DNA from: Abelmoschus esculentus | Lineage: Eukaryota; Streptophyta; Magnoliopsida; Malvales; Malvaceae | Direction of reading: 5' to 3' | Assembly: GCA_035048815.1 (NCBI GenBank) | Contig: JAUCBN010000025.1 | Coordinates: 7,402,501-7,466,500, forward strand | Length of the DNA stretch: 64,000 nucleotides | In this document: piece by piece, positions 23,599 through 34,500 of the stretch | Layout: every line of letters begins with the position of its first letter | Numbering within the stretch: position 1 is the first letter of the stretch | Translations under genes and position numbers: made by a program | The notes under the pieces: model-generated | What the model was told of the DNA's origin: nothing | What the model saw: the letters and a program-made list of their open reading frames with translations, nothing else | Databases searched by the model: none

Positions 23599-23715
23599 TT
23601 GACAACTAAATTTTGTCTTCTTTATTTTCTTGTTTTTAGTTATTTTTACTAACATATTTTCTTTTTCTTTTTCTTTAAAAATTATAGGTGTGTTTCAAGT
23701 TGAAGGATTTTCAAG

Positions 23716-25254
23716 ATGCAAGGAGAAAGAAATAAATCTATTCGGGTGTTGATGTTGAAAGATATGAATCGAGCCAATCAAGAATTTCCTAGATTACATG
23801 ATGATTATCTATGCCAACCAAGAGCAACCCAATAAGTTCATACTTTGGCAAATTTTTGTTTTAATTGTGGAGATGATCATTTGGTTAACAATTGCCCGTA
23901 TAGTACTGGAACATATGGCCACATAGAGGATCATAGATGGAACCAACAACAAAATCCTTCATGGTATGATCAAAACGCTCAAAATTTTGTTTACCATGAC
24001 AATTTTGTTGATGTTACAGATATGCCATGGCAATATAATTCTTCTTAAGAGTATCCAAATTCATTTGTGGAAACATTGAAAGCGTCAATGGCTAGAATTG
24101 AAGAATTAATGACAGAGCAATCAAGGTTATTGGATGCACATATAGCTAGAATGGATGCACCCTTGAAGGATTCAGAAGAACAATTACAGAGATCCATATA
24201 TGCCATGGATAACATGACCCAACAATCAATCCTTAGGGATATTGAAATCCCAACACTAGAGGACAAAGAGGAAATTCTGGAACCTCCGAGTCTAGAATAT
24301 GTTGATGAGAAAGAATGTCAAACATTGGATGAGTCTACAGAAATAATTGTCACGACAATGGAGAAGCCTGAATAAGACAATGTCACGACACCATTCAATT
24401 AGGCTGATGAGAGTAATACTATAGAAAATTCTGAGGAGTCTGATTCCCAGGATGTCACATCAGCACTGATGCTGAAGAAGGAATTTGAGGATTACTCTCA
24501 CTCACAATTGCCTGGGCAATTACATGACAACATGCTCGATCAACAAGATGACAATGCCGTGATAATGGAAAATGAGAAGGTAATAATTGAACCTTTTGAA
24601 TTCTTTAAAAACTCATCTCTTCCATTGCAGGTATCTTCCGAGGAGTCAACGTTACAAGATTTGAAGCCATCCCAAACAGGATATGATTATTTGGAAGATG
24701 AAATTTTATATGTGATAATTCCATCTAATATTAGTTCCAAACCAAAGTCTCTACTGATGGAGATTTTTTAGAAGCATAAAGAACAATGTGGGTTGATTCT
24801 TGAAGACTTCAAGAAAGATGGTTCTTCATTTGACATACGCAGAATTTTGGCAAAGGATTGTCACGATAATTGGCTAGCACAACAATTGCCTCGACAACAA
24901 ATGCTATATCCAACCATTCTAAAAGTCAACGAGAATGAGGTAATTAAATGGTTGAATATTGATATAATTTTTTCTAACGAGATATTCATGCCTTCAGGAA
25001 TAATATCAAGTTGGAGGATAGGCATGGACTACAAAAGAACACAAACGGAAGGCACCTCTACCATGATAGCACAAATGGGAGTATTTGTACCCGCATTAGC
25101 CCATATCTCCTTGAGTAGAATTGTCACTCGATGGAGGGTGCAGATGGACTATAAGAAATATCGAAAACGACCCTCCATAAGTTTTCTTTATTTTATATTA
25201 ATTTTCTCTTTTATTTTATTTGATATTTGCATAAATTCTCTTTATGGTATTTAG
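23716..25254 (+). pseudogene. Athila-like gag remnant with zinc knuckle and extra region
   Basis: ATG at 23716 ('MQGERNKSIRVL'), then a TAA, then 'CFNCGDDHLVNNCP', a C-X2-C-X3-H-X4-C knuckle as in Athila gag. Downstream is an acidic, coiled-coil-prone stretch ('MARIEELMTEQSRLLDAHIA') and an unassigned region ('DFKKDGSSFDIRRILAKDC') up to 25254. Several in-frame stops (TAA, TAG) interrupt one continuous frame. The portion after about 24470 matches no domain I recognise. Confidence 0.7.
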
Positions 25255-25690
25255 GAATAATTATCTTCTCATTATTTGAATGTTTCTTTATTGATGTTTA
25301 TCTTTTTAGGTTAGGATAATAAGCAAGAATAAAGGAGAAATAGTTCACAGCAGGAACTCTACCGAGGCAGAAAACAGTTTCAGAGCCGCAGCAGTTTCAA
25401 CGCGTAGAATAGTGTAACGGCTAGTCTGCTGAGATTCTTGCCGCGACAAAAAAGGAAACGACAGTAAAAGAGTAACGACTACAAAACGGCTAGTGGATTC
25501 AAACGGTCACAAGGTCGAGGCCTATATAAGCAACCCTTTCCTCTTGAACTATTCACCCTTGCATTCTTCTTTTCTTTAGAATTCCTTACAATCTTGCTCT
25601 CACAATACTTTCTGCCTACTCACACTTCTTCGTGAAATTCTCAGATTCTTTCCAAGAAAATCTCCAAGAAGTCAATCTCTCACAATCTTG
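25255..25690 (+). promoter_or_regulatory. Internal leader with TATA box upstream of the second frame
   Basis: TATATAAG at 25523-25530 lies about 160 bases before the ATG at 25691, followed by a CT-rich stretch. The layout resembles the element's own LTR promoter ('cctatataaagac'), so this could be a separate internal promoter for the second frame. That is an inference from sequence layout only. Confidence 0.4.
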
Positions 25691-27105
25691 ATGGCCACTT
25701 ACAAGCGATTTACCCCAGCCAATGTTGAAGATCGCTTCAACTGATCTTTCATTGCTCGGCAATTGTGGGAAGAACAAGGTTTTCAACATTCGGATGATGA
25801 AAACTAAGGCATCGAGCATTATCTCTTTGACAGAATCAAGTACCAAGATTGTGAAATTTTCTGCCTTCAACCTGCCCAGGCGAACGCTACCATCGTGCGG
25901 GAATTCTATGCGCACGGGCCCAGCAAAGATTTCCTCTTTGTTCACTGCCGCGGCAGGCCTGTTCAGTTAGATGCCGAGACCATCAACGATTTCTACGGCC
26001 TCACTTCGATCAGTGATGTTCACGCTGAATTCATGGAGGACATCACTGCCGAGGATTACGAGTTAATCAAAGACGACCTTTGTTACGTGAATACTCCATA
26101 GGAAACCGGTACCCATAGAGGATCTATAACAAGGCAGAGCCTAAAGCCCGAGGCCAAAATTTGGAACACCTTTGTCAAGCGACGCCTCATCCCCACGTCC
26201 CACAACAGCACGGTGGACCGGAAGCGATTGGTGCTTATACAATCGATCATCAACAAAAGGACCATCAATGTCGGAGAGATCATCTTACGTGAAATTCACA
26301 AATGCGGTAAGAAGGATAGAGGATCATTATATTTCCCATGTTTGATCACTGGTTTATGTGTTGCCGCAGGTGTACCAATAGAAGATACGGATGAATACAC
26401 TCCCCAAAGGCGAGGATGGACCAGAGACTTTTGTCACAAAGTCATGCAGATCACGCAGGCGGAACCTGTCCAAGCAACGCCCCAACAGTTCACTGCTGAT
26501 ACTGCTGTCGGGGCCTAGTACATGGAAAACATGCCAGACACTGCCCACACCTCTGCCGCAGCAGACCCATACCAGAAGATTTTGCAAAAGATGGCAGCGA
26601 TGGACCTCAGGCAACAAAGATACATGGAGTATCAAAGAGATTTCAATGACACATTAGCCCAGATGATGCTCTATGCTTTTCCAGACCAAGGGGCGCAATT
26701 TCCAGAATTTCCCAGCAATATGTTTGTCACTGCCGGGCCAGCAGAAGACCATCCAAGCGGAGGGCAGTCTTCAGCACTCCACCACGATCCCCAATCATCA
26801 TGGGCAGTCTATCAGCTGAGATAGATGCCTATGTGCACCAAAGCTCAACCGCCGTCGGACCGAGTACACACCATACCGGGGTAGCCACAACAATGGAAGG
26901 TGGAACGGACATAATGATAACTGAAGAGATGGCTGACGTAGAAGAAGGAGAAGAAGTGGAGGCTCCGATGCAACGGACACCACCCACAAGAGTCCAATAG
27001 CCCCGACAATCAAAAGCTCAACCATCGCCCTCACCAAAAACAAAGAAATCGGCAGCAAGGCCAAGGAGAAAAATTGTTACAAGCAGCTCTTCGGAGTCTC
27101 TTTAA
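25691..27105 (+). pseudogene. Athila-like second frame, 'putative plant transposon protein' type
   Basis: A single frame runs from ATG 25691 to about 26824 with four in-frame stops (TGA, TAA, TAG, TAG) and no frameshift. A change of frame near 26800 then leads to a basic, serine-rich end ('KTKKSAARPRRKI') before TAA at about 27105. Recognisable blocks are 'VREFYAHGP', 'RPVQLDAETINDFYGL', 'WNTFVKRRLIPTSHNSTV', 'KRLVLIQSIINKRTINVGEI' and 'GSLYFPCLITGLCVAAGVP', then a short helical region ('ILQKMAAMDLRQQRYMEYQ'). These match the plant domain usually annotated 'putative plant transposon protein', whose biochemical role is not known to me. The basic tail suggests nucleic-acid binding or nuclear entry. 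Confidence 0.7.
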
Positions 27106-28024
27106 TATTTTCTCATATAATTCAATATTATTTGCTGTTTGCTTTCTATGCTGCTTATTCCTTTTATATTTTTGTTGCCCGCTATTATCTTCTAATATAA
27201 AGCATTGAGGACAATGCTTGGTTTGAGTTTGGGGGTGCAGATTCACTGCCAAGGCAGCAATCTACTGCCGAGGCCTTGCAAAAAAAAGGAGTATTCCAGT
27301 GATTTTTATTCTTTTTATGCTCCCCGCCTTACTTGAATTAACTGCCTACACTTTTGCACTGCTTATCATTAGTGTTGCCTTAGTTTATTCTTTAAGGCTA
27401 TAAAAATCTTTCTCCTTACCATGATTAGGTCTTGTTAAGAAAGTTTAACCTTAGGATACCTAAGGATGAAAACTTAGAAGCTTACTATAGGAAGAACTTT
27501 AAACACTTTTGAGACTTGTTGGATTATAGGAATTCTTTTAATGAACTTAGGTGATAAAGACTTAGATTTTTGGGAAAGTAACTAGAGGTGCCTATCACCG
27601 GCTCTAGGAATTACTCTTCTTCATGCTAGAGGTGCCCGAAATTGGCTCTAGTATGCTTTAGGGAATATTAAAAAGAAAGAAAGAATTAGTGAAGGGAAAA
27701 ACACAATCCTTGAGGTGCCCGAAATTGGCTCAAGAATTGGTTGCTTAGAAAAGAAGAGAACACTTAACCCAATTCTACTTGTCTTGAACTTAGAGTTTAT
27801 CTAAGAAGGCCTTTAATCAAACATGTCCACAAAAACGCACACACTCACAATTCTTATAGTTTGTTTCTAGGTAAACCCTTGGGTAGCCGAAAGGCTAAGG
27901 CTTAAGAATAGGCATAGTTATGGTGGGGAGAATAGATGGAAATGTAAGACCAAGAGAGAGTAAAGTTCGGCAAATTGATGGTTTGCATTGCTTGAGGACA
28001 AGCAATAGTTCGAGTTTGTGGGTG
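27106..28024 (+). other. Athila-like 3' untranslated region and polypurine-like tract
   Basis: No frame. Short direct repeats of 'gaggtgcccgaaattggctc' occur between about 27590 and 27735. Sequence 'ttgaggacaagcaatagttc' with 'gagtttgtgggtg' immediately precedes the 3' LTR, in the position of the polypurine tract, mutated from the usual G-rich form. Confidence 0.65.
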
Positions 28025-29349
28025 TGATAAATGCTCAACTCACTATCACTTTTTATACCTTTTATGGGCATTAATCACCGAATTTATACCCACTCGGACC
28101 AATGCATGTACTTAATGTGATATATTTAGAAGTTAAGCTCATAGAACTCATATTTACAAAAAAGGCAAGTTTTACTGCATTTTTATATCTGTGCAGGAGA
28201 ACCAGTGCCGCGGCAGCAACAAGGCCGAGGCAGGACCTGATGCCGAGGCAGTAGCTGAGAGCCAGGGAGCAAGACTGTAAGCGATGGGAAGAGAAAAATC
28301 CAAGGGACGTGTCTAGACTTAAAGCACATGGACCGGAGCTGGCTAGCATGAGGAAAAGCCCAAGACAAGGCCACGCGGGAAAGCCTCTTAGTTGAATTAA
28401 ACTTGGAAATATTTTAATTATGTACATGACTTGTTCCCTACTCCAAGTTGTATTCTACTTAGGAAAGGTTTGCCCTAGGTCTAGCCTATATAAAGACCTA
28501 GTCGTCCAATGTATGAGGGACGAATACCTAGAGAGGGAGCCGATTCATAGATTCTTTGTTTTCTTTCTCTCAACTATGTTCTAAGCTTTTTTAGGGTTTA
28601 GGTGAAGGTTGTTAGTATTTGTGAGAGGAGATTGTACTTTGTCTTTGTTTCAATGCAATAAAACTATCAAGGTTTGCTTATCCTTTGTTATTCCTTGTTC
28701 TTACATTCAAGCTCGGGAGAGAAGTTTGTGAGTAATCCATTTATCTAAACTCGGGAGAGTTAGATCCACAAAAGGGGTAAGTACGGTGTTTCAATCGCGA
28801 AATACTAACTCGGCCTAGGGATAGGTTAAGAGTTTCAACGGCTAAAAGAAGTGTGAGATTGGTTGGTGAGTATAATTGATTCACGCCGGGAGGTATCATC
28901 AAGGACTAGTCATCAACAGTACTTCGACTTAGGGATAAGCGGAGTCATTCAAGGACACTTTGCCGAACTTTGGTAAAGTCCACCCACGAGCAAGGGATTG
29001 CCGTGGCGAACAGTATCGTCGCTGCCAAGGCAGTAATCTGCAGTGCTGCCGAGGCAGTGATATACAATTGCATTGGCCAGAGACAAGTCAATCAAATCCA
29101 CAATACAAAGCAACCGGATCCTGACCTATCTCTCTCTCTAATATTCAATTCTCTTTACTTTTACTTAGTTGTTTTAGTTTAGTTAATCCAAACACAATCA
29201 CTTGTGTTTTACTTTATTTCTTTCTACAGAACAAGAAGACAAAGAAGACATATTGAGTCTACCAATCCCTGTGGAGATGATAATCCAATAAATACTTATT
29301 ACTTTTGATGTGTCCACTTGCACTAAACGCGCACTTTTGACACGCGACA
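28025..29349 (+). repeat. Athila-like 3' LTR
   Basis: Begins TGATAAATGCTC and ends GACACGCGACA, followed by ATAGT. TATA box at 28487-28495. Nearly colinear with 22243-23574, apart from one deletion of about seven bases near 29293. Confidence 0.9.
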
Positions 29350-30467
29350 ATAGTCATGTTTCAAGTCAATTAACCAAATGTGCAAGATACTCAAGACATG
29401 TACTTAAGTATATGAGCAAGCATAGTCATGTTTCAAGTCAGTTAACCAAATGTGCTCTAGCTAGTCAATTAACATAACAAGAGAGCACTAAATGCATATT
29501 CAAGTATTATAGCTTTTTAACTTGTATTGATTTTTTTTGACTCCTTGTATCGATACACAAAGTATCTAGCAAGAAGGATGACTAACCATCCAAGACAAGT
29601 AGGTGACTTACCACCACAAGAGAGCTCAATACCCTAGGCATGCCTTTCTACCTAGGACCAACTAGCAACCAAGGATTTATGATTCTTTAATAGTTAATTC
29701 TTTCTTATTTCGAGTATCAATCATGGCAATCATAGAAGACAATATGAATGCAAGAATATCTTACCTTACTTACCTTGCAATCAACATATTACAACATGCT
29801 TTGACCTTTCAAAGACATACAAACAATTATGCGTTTAATCAATTTATGCAAACAAGCATAGTAACATCATGACATTTTCTAGCATAAAAATTAACATGGG
29901 AACAAGCATGGAAATATCATGGCATTTTCTAGCATACAATTTAACATGGCAACAAGCAAGTTTAGCAATCAATTACTCCTGCCTCCCATGATTTAGCCAA
30001 GTGATTAATTAGTCAAGTTTCATAGCAATTAAACATAAAAGGGGTGGTTGGGACCTAGTTGTCAACCCTAAGTTAACCACACTCACAATGACTCCAAGCT
30101 ATCAAGGATTGAGGATGGAGATCCCTTTGCCCTTCCTCCTTGCAAGGTCTAGTCTTTCTTCCTCTTCGTTATTGGCTTCCTTTGGATCCTCTAATATACC
30201 ATACATACATAATTAATCATTAGAATGTATTAAAATCACTCAATTAAAGTGTTTATATGTACTACAAATACAAGGTTCAAATCTGTCCTACATTAAACAA
30301 TTTATCGACCCTTTACTAAAAATTGCATATCTTTTAATCCGTACATCGTATTTTTAATTATTTTATACCGTTGGAAAGCTAATGAAATCATCTATTTAAC
30401 TATAATAAGCTTGAATTTTATTACTAAGACATTTAGTACAGTTTTCTACCTAAAGACAAACCTATCT

Positions 30468-31415
30468 TCATTTTCGGACAGCCTTGACACCCTTAATTGA
30501 TTCACTTCCAGATTTTTCTATAGATCTCCAAATCGAATTCCGTTTTTTCCCAAACCTTCTAGACACATGGAATATCAATCCTACCAATTTTCGCTTCTTG
30601 TCATTCTTATTTCCACCCTTTCTCTTTTCCGAAGCTTTCATTTTAGCTTTAGTAGCAATAGCCCGATTGACTAAAATCTGGAAATCAATGATTCCCAAAG
30701 CTGTAAACATAGGGCTCATTTCATCATTTATCCTATCAATGAACATCTGACATTTCTGTTTCTCGGTCTTGATGTACTCTGCTCCATACTTGTAAGACTT
30801 ACAAAAGTCAGCCACATATTGCCCAATAGGCATATTAGCCTGCTTTAAGTACAAGAATCGTCTTCTTCTTTCGGTTAGATACTGCTCAATGATATACTTC
30901 TTTTTGAACTCCTCTACAAAGAAGTTCCAAGTGATGGAGTCAGCAGGAGCAGTCAAGATCGTAGTTTCCCACCAACTTAAGGCTTCATCAACAAGAAGAG
31001 AGATTGCACATTCAAGCTTGTGCTCATCGGAGCACTGCAATTGCTTAGTCAAAATTTGGGTAGTCCTTTCTAACCACTACTCCGGTTCCTCGGGTTTTTC
31101 CTCATTAACACCCGAAAAAGTATTGGCTCGATATCGGACAAGTCTCTCAATAGGTTCCCTACTTAGTGTAGCATTAACAGGAGCAGTAGGACGATTTTGT
31201 CTCAGATCGGTCAATAACTGATCGAACATCCCCTTCATACTTATGAAACATTCCCTCTGAACATCCTGTATAATTGGGGCTACCAACTCAGGGGCAGCTT
31301 CCACTAGAGGTTGTTCTTGTTCTTGAGAAGGATTCGATTCCATCCTCACACTATCGTTCTCATTAGATGAACCCTTAGGTCCTTCATCACCTAGGGCCAA
31401 TCTTGTATCAACCAT
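30468..31415 (-). pseudogene. Gypsy B gag
   Basis: ATG at 31415 ('MVDTRLALGDEGPKG'). An in-frame TAG comes after 'KPEEPE' (about 31077), and the frame then continues to 30468. Gag-domain blocks: 'CAISLLVDEALSWWETT', 'FFVEEFKKKYIIEQYLTERR', 'RRFLYLKQANMPIGQYVADF'. The C-terminus is basic ('KRKGGNKNDKKRK'). No zinc knuckle, protease or polymerase follows. Confidence 0.85.
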
Positions 31416-31552
31416 ACTACAAAAGGTAGACAAAAATTATTCCAACAAGAAAGAACACAAACAAGTACGATATATAAAACTCCTAGGTGGCATAGTTCAA
31501 TCCTATATGATGCATGCACATTCGCTTCAGTTCGAGAATCATGTAATCGAAA

Positions 31553-31564
31553 CCTCTGATACCA
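31553..31564 (-). other. Primer-binding site of gypsy B
   Basis: TGGTATCAGAGG on the minus strand, five bases inside the LTR end (TGTCACA at 31570). It fixes the direction of the element and the inner edge of the 5' LTR. Confidence 0.8.
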
Positions 31565-31569
31565 CTAAA

Positions 31570-34500
31570 TGTGACACCCTCGCCCCGAGTTAAGAGACGG
31601 GGGCGTCAACCAGACTTACCAACTTGTAACTAAACTGGATGTTATATTCATTTCAATGACATTTCAATTCAAATAAATGTTATACCTATCAAATTCAAGG
31701 GCAATTTAAAACTTTTTCTAAATTTAATTTACTCATTAATCGATCTTGAACACATTTTATTTTCCAATCGTAATTCACCTAATACTTGATCTCATTATCC
31801 GATCTTATCTTAATCTTAATTTGGGCCCTGATGTAGGCTTTAAATTTAACTTATGGAATCTCCAAACAATATGTGAGGCTCCCACACTTTCATCTCAAAG
31901 ATTGAACCAAAATGGCTGGGGTATCGATACCCCCTATAGAGAGGTATCGAAACGGAGGGTATCGAAACACTTCCTTAGTGTTTCGATATAGGTCACATAC
32001 GTTGACTTGTTGACCAAGGCTAGAGTAGCCTAATTCGATATGGGTATCGAATCGAGGAGCTCACTGGACGATTCTGTATCGAATCAGGTATCAAATCGAT
32101 TTTGCCATTAGACCTACTAGTATCGATACGCATGCCAAGCGTTCCGATACGTCTGGTATACTTGCATAGACTTTTCAAGGGGGTATCTATACACATGGAA
32201 ATGGTATTGATACCCCTGCACGATTTTGCAGGATCTAGACATTTCATTTACCTAAATTCTATCCAAAAGCCATCTATATAACCTCAAACCATCCCTAAAC
32301 CTTAAGGGACAATTTTAACTTGTTTAGACAACAAGTGACAAACATACCAATTCTAATGCTTCTTACCAATGATCATTCATTCTATCATGTGTCATCTAAC
32401 AAGCAAGCTACCCCTTTTTGCCATGCACTTTCATTATGGCAACCTACATACCCATAATGTAGTTTTAAGGATTCACATATTATCCTACTTAGTTCCATGT
32501 TTCTCATGCCAATATAGTCACTTACATACCACATGCATATTAAAAATGCCCACATATACAAACCATAAGCCAATCTCAAAAGATGTAAGGCTAGCCTAAC
32601 ATGATTACCATGCCTTACGGCTTACAATTCAAAAGCTCAATTAGCAATATGTACAAACCATAGCCAATTGCCAAAAATGCATAAGCTAATCTAAGCATGA
32701 TCACTATGCCACCATACTCTAGGAGTTAGCAAAAGTACAAAATACCATACTTGGCTTGCTTGTGGTGCTTGCTTCCTATCAACCATGTTCTAGCTTCTTT
32801 GCTTGATAACTTATTGTTTTGGGAAGGAGGAAACAAACGGTGGTAAGTACTTTTTAGTTACTTAGTGAGGCAGCCCTAAGTCTAACCAATTTAGACATAG
32901 ATCAATGTTAATGCTCTAAAAATCGTATATTTTATACCCTTTTACTTAAGGTTTTGTTTGATTTTAAGTTCATTTGTATTGCATTTAGTTGCATTTTATG
33001 TGCATTTGCATTTAGAATAGGTTTTTATTTTTTTTATTTTCTCTTTTATTTTTAAAGATGTTGCTTGGAAGGGTATTTTCTTGGTGGTGATGTGCAAATT
33101 GCTGGGGCAAAGTTGAAAGATTGGAAGAGATGCTGTATCATATTTTTAAAGTGTTGGATCAGACTTCAAGTTGCTACAACATTGTGGGCAGACAAAATAG
33201 CACAGCAGAAAAGACACACTTGCAACCCACTGTCCTCACGCGTTTTTCCAGGCCAACTGCACCTCCTCTACAGACGTTGCACCGCACCTGCAAACCTGCA
33301 TTTTGCTGCCATTTTCTGCAGCAATTGCCAGTGAATATTCCCTTGCACCGTTAGGGCACAAAACCCTAGAAGTCTCCTATAAATACAAGGGTGAGCCTCC
33401 TTCAACAATGGTGCTGAGCAAGAGAAGAGCAAAAACAGTAGCTAAAAGAGCCACAAAAAGGAGCGAACTTTAAGAGAGCACAAGGAAGAAGAAAGAAGAA
33501 AGGAGGTCACTTTCCTTCGTCTTCAACCTCAAGCCAAGCCACCATTGTTGGAGAGCTTCGAGCAAGGGATTTGCAAGTCTTCGGGAGGAGCGACAATCTA
33601 GGAAAGCGTCACGGCACATGCGTTTGGGACTTCCTTCCTCTTCACTTTGCTTTACCTCTTTTCTTACCATTGAAAATGTATTTCAAACGATGCAAGTTGA
33701 ATAGTTTACCTTACCTAGACAAAAACTAACTTAGTATGGCTAAGGCTTATTTTGGATGATCTTTATTTTGTTTAAATGAATGTTTATTGTTTCCAGTGTT
33801 TATTTTTAATGTTTTGTTCAAGAAAGATAACACCTTTTTCATCTAAACCTTGTTTTGTAAGAGCATCGGGAGATAGCCATAGCTAAGGGGTTCGGGAAGC
33901 TTAGATCTAGGGATAGACAAAGCTAGACCAACTTGAACAATGGGTTACTGCGGGAGCAGAATCCTAACTCACCTTAGGGATAAGGAAGAGTTTCAACGAC
34001 TAAAAAGGGTAGCACTTTATCAACATTAGAAGTGTTAGGGTTGAGACCGGGAGGTAATGCCTTAGCATTTTCGAGTGTTAGGCCTTCTGACTAGGGATAG
34101 TGGAGGTATTTTCAGTAAACTCTGTTGAGCACTTGTAAACCCTTGGAACAGTAAGTTTTCAAGAGAACAGTAAATTCATTACCATTGCAAGCCTAGCCTC
34201 TCTTAAGCTTGAATATCTTCTTTGTATTGTGTTTGTGCACTTTATCTATCACTCCATTATCAGTTTGATTCTACTGTATTTTGGTGACACTCTTCACTTC
34301 GCTCCAGCATCATTAGTGACACTCTTATTTTACTAAAGTATTTTGGTGACAATTGCAGAATTGCTTTAGCATATGTTCATACAAAAGATTATTTTATCTT
34401 TTGTGTATGTTAACTATTTTTGAAATAACCTACCCAATCCTCGTGGGAACGATCTCACTCACACACTTTATTACTTGTTCGATGTGTATACTTGAACACA

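Larger units (their letters stand above)
22243..29349 (+). mobile_element. Athila-like LTR element without pol, nested in gypsy B LTR
   Basis: LTRs at 22243-23574 and 28025-29349, PBS at 23581, purine-rich tract before 28025, and perfect target duplication ATAGT (22238-22242, 29350-29354). The LTRs differ by roughly 30 mostly transitional substitutions by eye, about 2-2.5%, so this insertion is among the youngest here. Between the LTRs are a gag-like frame and a second frame, but no reverse transcriptase or integrase. That makes it a large non-autonomous element that would depend on a relative for enzymes. Confidence 0.9.
21284..30467 (-). repeat. Gypsy B 3' LTR, split by an Athila-like element
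   Basis: Left LTR sequence lies at 21284-22242 and 29350 to about 30240. It matches the right LTR in blocks: 'gtgataagtactttttaggt' near 21904 against 'gtggtaagtactttttagtt' near 32840, and 'gatccctttgcccttcctcc' near 30120 against 'gatccctttgcccttctttc' near 35610. The two copies are strongly diverged. The segment 30240-30467 has no clear counterpart and may be 3' internal sequence. Confidence 0.7.

Noticed and set aside
33065..33354. Two overlapping plus-strand frames of about 80 codons
   Set aside because: They lie upstream of the TATA box in a solo LTR; no recognisable domain.
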